DNA from: Caldifarciminota bacterium
GTDB taxonomy: Bacteria > Hydrothermota > UBA3073
DNA length: 40,410 bases
Assembly: GCA_030606335.1 (NCBI GenBank)
Contig: JAUWGP010000023.1
Coordinates: 1 to 40,410 of the forward strand
Direction: 5' to 3'
The notes beneath the pieces were generated by a model. The model saw only the letters and a list, made by a program, of their open reading frames with translations, did not search any database and was not told the origin of the DNA. A program made the position numbers and the translations under genes. Shown here piece after piece: positions 32,536-40,410 of this stretch (position 1 is its first letter; the number at the start of each line of letters is the position of its first letter).

Positions 32536-33111
32536 ATGAAGACACTATATCTAATAGGTCTAACCATCATTCTCTGTTCAACGATGGCACAGGGAAAGAC
32601 CGTTATAGACCTTGAGGAGAGAGCAGCATTCTTTGATACAGCAACAATCTCAGGTAATGAGGTCGCAGTCGTAACAATGATGAATGATAGTGAATTTAGA
32701 ATAGTGTTCTTTCCTGATGATGCACCAAATACAGTCAAGAGCTTCATTTATCTCACTCATGTGGGGTTCTATGACTCACTCTCATTTCATCGTGTAATAA
32801 AGGACCCTCCATTTGTAGTACAGGGAGGGGACCCCAGAGGGGATGGTACAGGTGGTCCTGGTTATACAATTGATGCAGAATTTAACGATAGACCCCATAA
32901 AGAGGGAACCTTGTCGATGGCAAGGTCATCTGACCCAAATTCTGCAGGTTCTCAATTCTACATCTGCCTTGCATCTCAACCACACCTGGATGGTAATTAT
33001 ACCGCCTTTGGGGAGGTAATAGAAGGCATGGACATCGTAAAGGATATAGAGCAGGGAGATATAATGAAATCCATTAAAATAGTAACGCCCTCTTTAGAAA
33101 AAGAAAAATAG
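32536..33111 (+). CDS. Secreted cyclophilin-type peptidyl-prolyl isomerase
   Basis: Catalyses cis-trans isomerisation of prolyl bonds outside the cytoplasm. The correct start is ATG 32536, because AGGAGG lies 4 nt ahead and the protein then opens with a signal peptide (~1-20, LYLIGLTIILCSTMAQG); an upstream in-frame ATG at 32491 adds 15 unlikely residues. Cyclophilin core: FFPDDAPNTVKSFIYL, FYDSLSFHRVI (catalytic FHRV), VVQGGDPRGDGTGGPGYTI, GTLSMARSSDPNSAGSQFYI, HLDGNYTAFGEVIEGMD. At 191 residues it is typical of periplasmic PpiA-like enzymes. It may assist folding of the many exported proteins nearby. Confidence 0.93.
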   Translation: MKTLYLIGLTIILCSTMAQGKTVIDLEERAAFFDTATISGNEVAVVTMMNDSEFRIVFFPDDAPNTVKSFIYLTHVGFYDSLSFHRVIKDPPFVVQGGDPRGDGTGGPGYTIDAEFNDRPHKEGTLSMARSSDPNSAGSQFYICLASQPHLDGNYTAFGEVIEGMDIVKDIEQGDIMKSIKIVTPSLEKEK

Positions 33112-33196
33112 TATAAAAACTGATGATATTTATTTAATCCGTTTAATCCGCTTAATCCGTTGACAATTTTCTATTGAATCCGTTGACATTTTTTTC
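33112..33196. repeat. TTAATCCG tandem repeat
   Basis: TTTAATCCG, TTTAATCCG, CTTAATCCG then TTGACA at ~33133-33165, with a second AATCCGTTGACA at ~33177-33188. It lies directly upstream of the next promoter. Confidence 0.6.
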
Positions 33197-33225
33197 TTGA
33201 CAAATGTCAAAAAAAGTGCTATAAT
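33197..33225 (+). promoter_or_regulatory. Promoter of the T9SS-type secreted protein gene
   Basis: TTGACA (33197-33202), 17-bp spacer, TGC-extended TATAAT (33220-33225). Start ~33232, giving a ~340-nt leader. Confidence 0.8.
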
Positions 33226-33231
33226 TAATAT

Positions 33232-33573
33232 ACAATAATTTCATTGTTATTCATTACTTTACTGACGGCAGTCAAGAAATAATAAAAAGTCACCTAAATT
33301 ACTGAAATAGCAATAGTTTATATAAATTTTTAAGCCGAGAAAGGGGGTGATGGAGGGAACCTTATAATGCAAGGGTTACCCAAGATATGGTTAAATTGAA
33401 GGTGATGGGGTTACCTCTAAGTACTGTCACCTTGAAATATATCCTAAAATAGAAAGGAGGTGATGCAGGTATTGTCAGGTGTAGATCCGGGAAGCCTTGA
33501 ATTATTTTCATCGTTCCCGGGTACCTGGTTGTTTTTGACTTATTAAACTCCTTGAATAAAAAGGGAGGACAAG
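33232..33573 (+). promoter_or_regulatory. Long structured leader with SD-like boxes and a possible leader peptide
   Basis: Three GGTGATG boxes: AAAGGGGGTGATGG (~33341-33354), AAGGTGATGGGG (~33399-33410) and AAAGGAGGTGATGC (~33454-33466). Stems: AAGGTGA (33399-33405) with TCACCTT (33427-33433), and CCGGGAA (33487-33493) with TTCCCGG (33514-33520), the latter followed by T-rich sequence. A 27-codon frame runs from ATG 33463 (or TTG 33472) to TAA 33544. It does not match a riboswitch class I know. Confidence 0.45.
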
Positions 33574-35574
33574 ATGAAGGGCATAAAGATATTGCTCGTA
33601 ATACTACTCGTTGGTTCTATTGCGAGTGGCGTATTTGCAAAACCAGTTGAGGTTTTCCTGGGACCATCAAGTCCTGGAGAGCCAAGTAAAATTATGCCAG
33701 TAGATAAGGATTGGGCCTGGTGGCTCCTGCAGTATGATGGCGGTGTAAGCAACTATTACTTAAGTGGACTCTATGATAATGATTCACTTGGTGTATTCTT
33801 TTTACCACCTGCTGCCTGTACTCTCGTCGAGGTGCACTTCTGCAAATACATGTATGCTGATAGTGGTCTTTATACCTACTGGGGAATTGTTGCAGACGTT
33901 CCTGATGGAGTAACATTAGGTGACTATGGTGAGTATCACGATAGTTTATCCACGCCTGGGCCAAGTGCTATTGGAACTATCTTGGCATCGGGAGAATTTG
34001 CCTTTCCATTTAGCGAAGATTGGCAGTGGGATACACTCGATGTCCCTGGTACCCCTGATATAGGAACAGATTACTTCTGGGCTGGAACTGTTATACGTGA
34101 CTCAGCAAGCCATTCATTGAGGATAGATGCAGGTGTCGATCCACCATATCATGCAGTAGGTTATAAACAGGGTGGTGCAGGACCAGCAGCGAACGGTCCT
34201 GGATGGTATTCCTCATGGCACCTCTACTGGGTAAGGGCACTCGTGAAGGTATATGAGAATATAGGTCCAGTTATCGAGGCAGAGGAGCTTTTAGGAACAT
34301 ATGATACAGGTAATAGAAGAGTAGATATCTACACAGAGGACTTTGGTCCTGGAGCTGCTGGAATTGCTACATTGACACTGCGCTACTATGTGGAGGCTAA
34401 GGCTGAAACCCTGGATATCACTCCAATTCAGGATTCTGTAGATACCTCAACTCCAAGCTTTGAATATGCCTGGTGGCATGCTGAAATACCTGGTCAGGCA
34501 CCTGGTTCTACAGTCAACTACTGGCTCGAAGGCGTTGACAACGAAGGTGCTGATGGTGACACACCCGAATTCTCATATCGGGTAGGTGCAGGTTTCGGCG
34601 ATAACGGTCTCCTCTATATGGAGGGAGATGAGGCACTTGGTGTTATGGGTATACATAATGCATTTGAAGGCCTACCCTGGGATCTATGGTGGGAGGCTGA
34701 AGGCGGCGTTGCAGATAACACGGTAACAGGCTTCTATACCACAGGTGACGGTGGAAGGGCTATTACCTGGCTTTCCTTCTCAGGTCTCACCTTTGCTGCT
34801 GATGATGTTGGTTGGTCTTACTCTCAGGAGTTCAGGGACTTCATGGATGCTGGTGGATGTATCTTCCTCGGTGGACAGGATATTCCTGGTGGCGGTTACG
34901 ATCTCGGTTATGGTGACTGGGTTGCACCTCCATCACCACATCCCTTAAGAGATTATCTAATGGCTTTCGAGGGAACAGACGATTACATTTTTGATTCTGA
35001 ATTCCCAATATTCGTCGATAACACACAAGCCGTCACGCTGCTTATGGATGAAGAGTTAACCGTTGACTTGGCGGCTATTATGCAGAGCGCCTGGGTTGGT
35101 ATATTCACACTCCTTGATGATGGTTGTGTACCTCTGTTCTTTGATGGTGAGGGTAACATCCTTGGATACATGTATGAGTCAGCAAAGGGATTCAAGGTTG
35201 TATTCCTCTACTTCCCATTCCATGCGATAACCTGTACAGATAATCAGGATACATTTATTGAAAACATAACAACCTGGTTTGGTGTTGGAGTGGAAGAGGA
35301 ACCAGTAGAGTTTGTATACGACCTTCCCATGGTCAGCCCGAATCCAATTTCAAGACCTACTACCATCAACTTCACCATATCGAAGAGCGAACACGTATCT
35401 GTGAAGTTATACGATGTAACAGGTTCACTTGTAAGCAACCTTGCTGACGAGAACCTCAATGCTGGCACACACTACCTCACTATTGAAACAGAGAATCTGT
35501 CATCAGGTGTTTACTTCTTGAAGATGGACACGGGTAGCTTCTCCGGAACAAGGAAATTCACTGTAATGAAGTAA
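33574..35574 (+). CDS. Secreted protein with T9SS-type C-terminal sorting domain
   Basis: Signal peptide ~1-22 (KGIKILLVILLVGSIASGVFA). I do not recognise the body. Residues ~35-215 look like a beta-sandwich (DWAWWLLQYDGGVSNYYLSGLY), ~225-335 like an Ig/fibronectin-type domain (GPVIEAEELLGTYDTG ... VNYWLEGVDNEGADG), and ~340-565 an alpha/beta domain (DLWWEAEGGVADN, FLGGQDIPGGGY, VVFLYFPFHAI) resembling glutamine-amidotransferase-like domains in other secreted proteins. Residues ~580-666 are a FlgD/T9SS type A tail: MVSPNPISRPTTINFTIS, VKLYDVTGSLV, LSSGVYFLKMDTG. AAGGGAGGAC supports ATG 33574. It has its own promoter and a long leader, and a hairpin follows the stop. Surface or extracellular location is inferred. 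Confidence 0.75.
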   Translation: MKGIKILLVILLVGSIASGVFAKPVEVFLGPSSPGEPSKIMPVDKDWAWWLLQYDGGVSNYYLSGLYDNDSLGVFFLPPAACTLVEVHFCKYMYADSGLYTYWGIVADVPDGVTLGDYGEYHDSLSTPGPSAIGTILASGEFAFPFSEDWQWDTLDVPGTPDIGTDYFWAGTVIRDSASHSLRIDAGVDPPYHAVGYKQGGAGPAANGPGWYSSWHLYWVRALVKVYENIGPVIEAEELLGTYDTGNRRVDIYTEDFGPGAAGIATLTLRYYVEAKAETLDITPIQDSVDTSTPSFEYAWWHAEIPGQAPGSTVNYWLEGVDNEGADGDTPEFSYRVGAGFGDNGLLYMEGDEALGVMGIHNAFEGLPWDLWWEAEGGVADNTVTGFYTTGDGGRAITWLSFSGLTFAADDVGWSYSQEFRDFMDAGGCIFLGGQDIPGGGYDLGYGDWVAPPSPHPLRDYLMAFEGTDDYIFDSEFPIFVDNTQAVTLLMDEELTVDLAAIMQSAWVGIFTLLDDGCVPLFFDGEGNILGYMYESAKGFKVVFLYFPFHAITCTDNQDTFIENITTWFGVGVEEEPVEFVYDLPMVSPNPISRPTTINFTISKSEHVSVKLYDVTGSLVSNLADENLNAGTHYLTIETENLSSGVYFLKMDTGSFSGTRKFTVMK

Positions 35575-35586
35575 GAGCTTTTTATA

Positions 35587-35614
35587 GGGGGCAGTTAAAT
35601 TAGTAACTGCCCCC
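35587..35614 (+). terminator. Hairpin after the secreted protein gene
   Basis: GGGGGCAGTTA (35587-35597), loop AATTAG, TAACTGCCCCC (35604-35614): a perfect 11-bp GC-rich stem, 13 nt after the stop codon. The following TGATTAAAT is a poor U-tract, so termination may be partial. Confidence 0.6.
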
Positions 35615-35747
35615 TGATTAAATCCCAATTTCTAAGCCCTGTATGGATTTTGTTATCATTAATTCTCATCAAGTTCACCCCCTTATACATTGACTGATTT
35701 CTTCAATAGGGTACCTGGAACTTGGAATTTATCAAATCTGTTTACCG

Positions 35748-35799
35748 TTTCCTATGGACCCGTTAACTTTTCATTGATTTTCATAAGTTCCATAGGAAA
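35748..35799. promoter_or_regulatory. 11-bp inverted repeat ahead of the TonB receptor
   Basis: TTTCCTATGGA (35748-35758) and TCCATAGGAAA (35789-35799) are perfect inverted arms 30 bp apart, ending 12 bp before the ribosome site AAAGGAGG. It could be an operator or a leader stem. No consensus promoter is seen in this gap. Confidence 0.5.
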
Positions 35800-35823
35800 A
35801 GAGACAGAAAAAAGGAGGTTGCT

Positions 35824-38800
35824 ATGCGCAAGATTTTTGTAGTAATGGTTCTACTCCCCCTCCTTGCATTTTCACTCTCTGCACAGGTCTCAAGTAAGAT
35901 ATCAGGCAGGATTATAGATATTCAAACCGGTGAACCACTTCCTGGTGCAAACATCTTTATACAAGGCACTACAATGGGAGCGGCTTCTGATCCTGATGGT
36001 TATTACTTTATTATAAATGTGCCTGTGGGAGAATGGACAGTGCGCACCACTATGATGGGATATGACCATGTCACGATTGAGAATGCGCGAGTAAGTGCAG
36101 GATTAACTACGACCCTTAACTTCGAACTTCGTCCCACTATAATAGAGGTTGAGGGTGTAACAGTAACTGCTGAAAGACCTCTTGTAATACCTGATGCTAC
36201 AGCCACCATACACATAACTACATCAGAGGATATTGCTCGCCAGCCTGTCCAGACCTATCAATCAGTTGTTGAACAACAGGCAGGTGTAGTACAAACGACT
36301 GGAGGCGTTAGCGGCGTAACAGATGGTATACACATAAGAGGTGGAAGGGGAGACGAAATTGCATTCATGGTGGATGGCATGCCAGCTACGGACAGATTGA
36401 CTGCAAGGGCAGGAGCCTCAATAGACATAAATCTGAATGCAATAGAAGAAATTTCGGTAACCACTGGTGGATTCAATGCAGAATTCGGACAGGCAATGTC
36501 TGGAGTTGTCAATGTAATAACCAAAGAGGGCGGAACAAATCTTGAGGGAATGGTAAGATATACTACAGACGCCATGTTTGGAAAAGACAGCTACCTCAAC
36601 GAGGGTAGACACAGGTTTGAGGTGGGCCTGGGTGGTCCTGTTCCAATGTTAAGGAATATGTCTTACTTCTTCTCAGGAGAGGTGAACAACAGAGATCATC
36701 TTACCAGATATTTCCCTATAAGCGATAAAGAGGCATCTTTAACTAACTCCGATAATGAGTTCTACTCAGTTCAGGGGAAGATATCATATAAAATTACCCC
36801 AGGCATTAAGACATTCTTCTCAGCCTTTCTTTCAAGGGCCCAGGGTGGTAACTATGGAACCTATGCAGGACTCCCAGGTATGACAGATATGACACAGGGT
36901 AGGGATGAACAATCTGATAGATACAAGCCACCGTATTTCAGACGCGCCAACTTTAGAAAATCCTACCAAATTCAGGGAGCCCTAACCCATACCATCTCTC
37001 CCACAACCTTTTACAAAATCCAGTTTGGTAGATTCTACACAAAAAATATTCCTGTCGCACACAGAGATCTACAGGTAGAAGAGGATAGGAACTGGTGGGA
37101 GGATGTCAAGATGAGAGACTGGTGGACATATGGAGAAAGTCAGGGACCCGACGCCTTAAGAGCAGGATTCGATGCGTTTAATAAGGATGATAGTACTTAC
37201 TACTATCCTTATGGCGTACCTGGTGCTGGTTTTCAATTTGGCTCTCATGGTTGGTGGTCAATGAGAGAATTCAGTTACTATGGTGGTAGATTTGACATAA
37301 CCTCTCAGCTTGGTCCCCATCACCAGATAAAGGCAGGAGCAGAACTTAGAAAGAATAACGTAATTCGTGAAAGCGCCCAGTACATACACACGATAAGCTC
37401 GGTTACTTTTAGCGTCGGTGATACCATTTGGAGAGTGTATAATGACGATTCCATACAATACATCATTCAACCGAGATGGCCCGGTGATACCGGTACGATA
37501 GAATGGGTGGCGCCTGAACTGGCAACTTGTGATAATGATATAACGAATGCACTCTACTGGGACCTCTATGGTCCAGGTTATGAAAAGTTAGGTATAAACC
37601 CGGTAGAACCTCTTGAGGGCGCCTTTTATATCCAGGATAAGATGGAGTATCCAGGATTTGTGGTGAATCTGGGCTTAAGGGTTGATTACTTTGACCCAAG
37701 TTACTATTCATTCAGGGACCCTGCAGTACCCAGAGATTCTTTGGGAAACTGGGATACTACAGCCGCCGGCGAAAAATGGCAGGTATCCCCAAGGTTTGGT
37801 CTGTCCTTCCCTGTAACAGAAAGAACTGCATTCCATCTCGCATACGGACATTTCTTCCAGATGCCCATTCTTATAAGATTGTATGATGGAGCAAATAATC
37901 CATTCATAAGGAAAAGGGGAGGATGGGGTCTTATAGGAAATCCAAACCTTGAGTCAGAGAAAACAATCCAGTACGAGATAGGTGTCTCTCACCAGGTTGC
38001 GGATAATGCTGCTATATATGTGACAACCTTCTACAAGGACCTTTATAATCTGGTTACTTCAAGATTTATACCCGCTACCCCTAACCCATATACAAGTTAT
38101 GTGACCCAGGACTATGGAAATGCCAAGGGAGTTGAATTTACTCTGCGTATGAGAGCTACTAAAGGACTATCAACCCAGTTTTCTTATACTCTACAGGAGG
38201 CACGGGGTACCGGTTCCTATGACAGAGAGGCATACTATGACTATATAGCAAATGTTCCAGTAGACCCCTATACAGGAAGACCGTATGTGCTTCCAAGGAC
38301 AGATTATCCCCTGGAGTTTGACATCCGCCACAGCATGACCCTGAATATCGATTATTATATACCTGTAGGTGAGGGTCCAGTTCTTGGAAACTTAAGGCCT
38401 TTTGGGGGTTTTGGTATCAACATGCTTGCAAACTTCTCAAGTGGGTCACCCTATACCAGAAGAACCGATGTAGGAAGACTACTTGGGGTTGTTAATGCGG
38501 AGCGTATGCCCTCAAGATGGGAACTCGATATGAACCTGACCAAGGACTTCACGATATATGGTATTGATATGTCGCTCTTCCTGGCAATTACCAATCTTCT
38601 GAATCTCAGAGGTGTGGATTGTGTATTTCCTAACACAGGTCTGCCAGATGAAAATAACTATGTCCTTGATAGGTTTACATATCTTGATCAGACCTTCCCC
38701 TCAGCATATCGGGAAGAGGGTGAAGTACCAGTTGGAGTACTTATAGATGGAAGTGCCGATAAGAGAAGGGACTTAGATAATGACGAATTCATAGATATGG

Positions 38801-38907
38801 ACGAATGGTACGAATCATACAGGAGAGCTGCCACAGATTATATTGATGACCCAAATATGATTATCAACCCACGGCACATAAACTTCGGTATCTCTCTCAA
38901 ATTTTAG
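35824..38907 (+). CDS. TonB-dependent receptor with CarboxypepD_reg-like N-terminal domain
   Basis: Outer-membrane active transporter. Signal peptide ~1-21 (VVMVLLPLLAFSLSAQ). A carboxypeptidase-regulatory-like domain spans ~24-110 (ISGRIIDIQTGEPLPGANIFI, GYYFIINVPVGEWTV). The plug spans ~115-240 (QTYQSVVEQQAGVVQTTGG, GIHIRGGRGDEIAFMVDGMP, ISVTTGGFNAEFGQAMSG, VVNVITKEGG), and the beta-barrel runs from ~250 to the C-terminal INFGISLKF. The 1027-residue length and layout are SusC-like in style, but no SusD follows. A canonical EF-hand loop, DLDNDEFIDMDE (983-994), sits in the last surface loop. AAAGGAGGTT precedes ATG 35824. The substrate is unknown. The next secreted-protein gene starts 12 bp downstream. 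Confidence 0.92.
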   Translation: MRKIFVVMVLLPLLAFSLSAQVSSKISGRIIDIQTGEPLPGANIFIQGTTMGAASDPDGYYFIINVPVGEWTVRTTMMGYDHVTIENARVSAGLTTTLNFELRPTIIEVEGVTVTAERPLVIPDATATIHITTSEDIARQPVQTYQSVVEQQAGVVQTTGGVSGVTDGIHIRGGRGDEIAFMVDGMPATDRLTARAGASIDINLNAIEEISVTTGGFNAEFGQAMSGVVNVITKEGGTNLEGMVRYTTDAMFGKDSYLNEGRHRFEVGLGGPVPMLRNMSYFFSGEVNNRDHLTRYFPISDKEASLTNSDNEFYSVQGKISYKITPGIKTFFSAFLSRAQGGNYGTYAGLPGMTDMTQGRDEQSDRYKPPYFRRANFRKSYQIQGALTHTISPTTFYKIQFGRFYTKNIPVAHRDLQVEEDRNWWEDVKMRDWWTYGESQGPDALRAGFDAFNKDDSTYYYPYGVPGAGFQFGSHGWWSMREFSYYGGRFDITSQLGPHHQIKAGAELRKNNVIRESAQYIHTISSVTFSVGDTIWRVYNDDSIQYIIQPRWPGDTGTIEWVAPELATCDNDITNALYWDLYGPGYEKLGINPVEPLEGAFYIQDKMEYPGFVVNLGLRVDYFDPSYYSFRDPAVPRDSLGNWDTTAAGEKWQVSPRFGLSFPVTERTAFHLAYGHFFQMPILIRLYDGANNPFIRKRGGWGLIGNPNLESEKTIQYEIGVSHQVADNAAIYVTTFYKDLYNLVTSRFIPATPNPYTSYVTQDYGNAKGVEFTLRMRATKGLSTQFSYTLQEARGTGSYDREAYYDYIANVPVDPYTGRPYVLPRTDYPLEFDIRHSMTLNIDYYIPVGEGPVLGNLRPFGGFGINMLANFSSGSPYTRRTDVGRLLGVVNAERMPSRWELDMNLTKDFTIYGIDMSLFLAITNLLNLRGVDCVFPNTGLPDENNYVLDRFTYLDQTFPSAYREEGEVPVGVLIDGSADKRRDLDNDEFIDMDEWYESYRRAATDYIDDPNMIINPRHINFGISLKF

Positions 38908-38919
38908 AAGGAGGCACAT

Positions 38920-40410
38920 ATGCGCAGGATTAATACATTTATAATGGCGGTAGTCATTCTGCTCTCATTTCAGTTGGCTTTCGGTAAGACATCAGATAAT
39001 GGCTCAGGCTACAGGATGTATAATAAAGAGATGATGGATGTTAATAATGTGGAATGTTGGATAACCAACTGGGGTGACTACGGACAAAATCCAGCCCGTA
39101 CAGCAGGATGTTACTTTCCCAAGGGTTCCGGGGAACCATATATATATGGTGCTGGAATATGGATAGCTGGTTTTGATGAGAAGGAGTACGATAATGGAGA
39201 CGATAGTTTGGCACACACATATTTATTCCCGGGCGGTCCTCTACCAGATACTCTTATAGGTATGCCTCTTGTAAGCTCCGGATACAACACTGTTGGTGCT
39301 GGATATGACTACTGTCCTGGTCCTGTTGATTCACAAACCATGTGGGACCAGTGGTTGGATCCTCAGTCACATCCTGAGTACAGACTTTTCTTCTCTACAA
39401 GTGCAGAGGATATGGAGGAATGGCCTGTTAGAGACAGTGCAGGAAATGCAATTTCTTCAGTGTTCGGAGTTGCTGACCGATGGGCAGACCTCGAGGTCTG
39501 GTGTGAGTTCCATGATATGATGGATTCTATCCATCACGAGCGGGCACCATTTCCCACCTATCATCTCGGACTACACGTGAAACAGACCGCATTTGTATGG
39601 AACACAGAGATAAATAAAAATATCATCTTCTTACTCCGTGTGTTCGAGAATGTAATCGATGACACAATCAGACATATGTATGTTGGCCATGCCTCAGATA
39701 TGGATGTCGGAGATGCAGATAATGACCTCCTGGGTTTAGATGTAGGAAGATCACTCGGGTGGACCATGACACCTGGTCAGGAAATAGGTTGGAGCAGTTC
39801 ACCCCCCTACTATGTTGGTATTAAATTTCTGCAGGGTCCAAAGGCAGACTTCGACGTGGTTCTACAGGGATACGATGGTATGGGAAACCTTTTGATTGAC
39901 ACTGTAATACATGAAGGCGAGAGACTCCCGCTTACATCATACAATAAGTGTACCAGACAGGTTGATGCTGATGATGAGCGGAAGAGATACATGATGCTTG
40001 CCGGATATGACATAGTAACAGGTAACTACAGTCCATTTGGCAGTGTTCCTGATTTAGCACCTCAGGATAAGAGAATGGTCATGGGTTCCGGACCGTTTGA
40101 GCTCGCTCCTGGCGAGGTAGACACCTTTCTCACTGCTGTTATGTTCTCAAATGGTGATTATGGAGGGTTAAATTTTCTTAAAGCCCAGGGAGATGTTGCA
40201 CAGGTGATGTATGATAACGATTGGGCATTTCCTTCACCTCCACCCGCACCAAATGTTACTGTTACGCCTGGCAATAAAAAGGTGGTCATTGTCTGGGACA
40301 ATTATTCCGAAACAATTCCTGATCCTTTCTATAACGCTATGTCCACACCAGCACCCGGGGATACTGTCGTAGATACCCTTTACAGGGAATACGACTTCGA
40401 GGGATTCAAA
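38920..40410 (+). CDS. Large secreted protein, partial at the window end
   Basis: The frame starts at ATG 38920, with AAGGAGG at 38908-38914, 5 nt ahead. It stays open to the last base, so it is cut by the window (497 codons visible). Signal peptide ~1-22 (TFIMAVVILLSFQLAFG). The visible part is rich in Trp/Tyr/Gly/Asp: WITNWGDYGQNPARTAG, IYGAGIWIAGFDEKEYDNGD, HVKQTAFVWNTEINKNIIFL, GPFELAPGEVDTFLTAVMFS. From ~447 a fibronectin-III-like domain begins (PPPAPNVTVTPGNKKVVIVWD). This layout resembles large T9SS-sorted surface proteins of FCB-type bacteria; a C-terminal sorting domain beyond the window is predicted. It lies 12 bp after the TonB receptor and is cotranscribed with it, so it may be a surface partner of that transporter. 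Function unknown. Confidence 0.8.
   Translation, partial: MRRINTFIMAVVILLSFQLAFGKTSDNGSGYRMYNKEMMDVNNVECWITNWGDYGQNPARTAGCYFPKGSGEPYIYGAGIWIAGFDEKEYDNGDDSLAHTYLFPGGPLPDTLIGMPLVSSGYNTVGAGYDYCPGPVDSQTMWDQWLDPQSHPEYRLFFSTSAEDMEEWPVRDSAGNAISSVFGVADRWADLEVWCEFHDMMDSIHHERAPFPTYHLGLHVKQTAFVWNTEINKNIIFLLRVFENVIDDTIRHMYVGHASDMDVGDADNDLLGLDVGRSLGWTMTPGQEIGWSSSPPYYVGIKFLQGPKADFDVVLQGYDGMGNLLIDTVIHEGERLPLTSYNKCTRQVDADDERKRYMMLAGYDIVTGNYSPFGSVPDLAPQDKRMVMGSGPFELAPGEVDTFLTAVMFSNGDYGGLNFLKAQGDVAQVMYDNDWAFPSPPPAPNVTVTPGNKKVVIVWDNYSETIPDPFYNAMSTPAPGDTVVDTLYREYDFEGFK

Noticed and set aside
33159..33188. Two extra TTGACA boxes ahead of the 33197 promoter
   Set aside because: Neither has a -10 at 16-18 bp. They are part of the AATCCGTTGACA repeat.

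Overview
The window looks like a chromosomal stretch of an uncultured, AT-rich, diderm bacterium. The secretome style (gingipain-type C25 peptidase, FlgD/T9SS-like C-terminal sorting domains, CarboxypepD_reg-type TonB receptor, alginate-export-like barrels) and the many dispersed intergenic hairpin repeats suggest an FCB-related candidate lineage such as WOR-3/Stahlbacteria. That placement is inference from family content only; no rRNA is present.

Layout. (1) 1-7406 is a defence island on the + strand: the end of a type III restriction Res subunit, a DndC-like PP-loop sulfurtransferase, a GHKL (Hsp90/MutL/MORC-type) ATPase, an unrecognised protein, and a type III Mod methyltransferase. Three non-R-M genes with gaps of 8-26 bp lie between res and mod, and DndB/D/E partners are not visible. 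This is the best candidate for an undescribed system. (2) 7793-9903 holds pdxA and nadA (PLP and NAD cofactor synthesis) behind one near-consensus promoter. (3) 10189-13488 is a large secreted C25 peptidase. It is divergent from folC (13639), which is followed by a PASTA-domain membrane protein (15279). (4) 16401-18334 encodes a truncated CinA-type protein and glycerate 2-kinase on the - strand. (5) 19025-24349 holds, on the - strand, two paralogous outer-membrane barrels, a secreted cyclase-family hydrolase and a DUF89 phosphatase. (6) 24880-29301 holds an Lhr-like helicase, a small barrel with a plug-like N-terminus and a GT4 glycosyltransferase. (7) 29536-31847 holds tRNA-Pro and an M24 peptidase on +, and HU, a 29-residue COX24/AURKAIP1-like ribosomal protein, a tRNA relic, tRNA-Arg and a two-helix membrane protein on -. 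(8) 32536-40410 holds a secreted cyclophilin, a T9SS-type secreted protein, a TonB-dependent receptor and the start of another large secreted protein.

Regulation is unusually readable. Ten promoters match TTGAC(A/T)/TTGATT-N17-TATAAT (one has TAAAAT), eight of them with an extended TGn. Two place the predicted transcription start at or within about 2 nt of the start codon (C25 peptidase and PASTA protein), implying leaderless mRNAs, while most other secreted-protein genes have strong Shine-Dalgarno sequences. Intergenic regions are filled with several families of hairpin repeats. Some appear to have entered coding sequence, at the PdxA C-terminus, the FolC interior and the C25 sorting domain.
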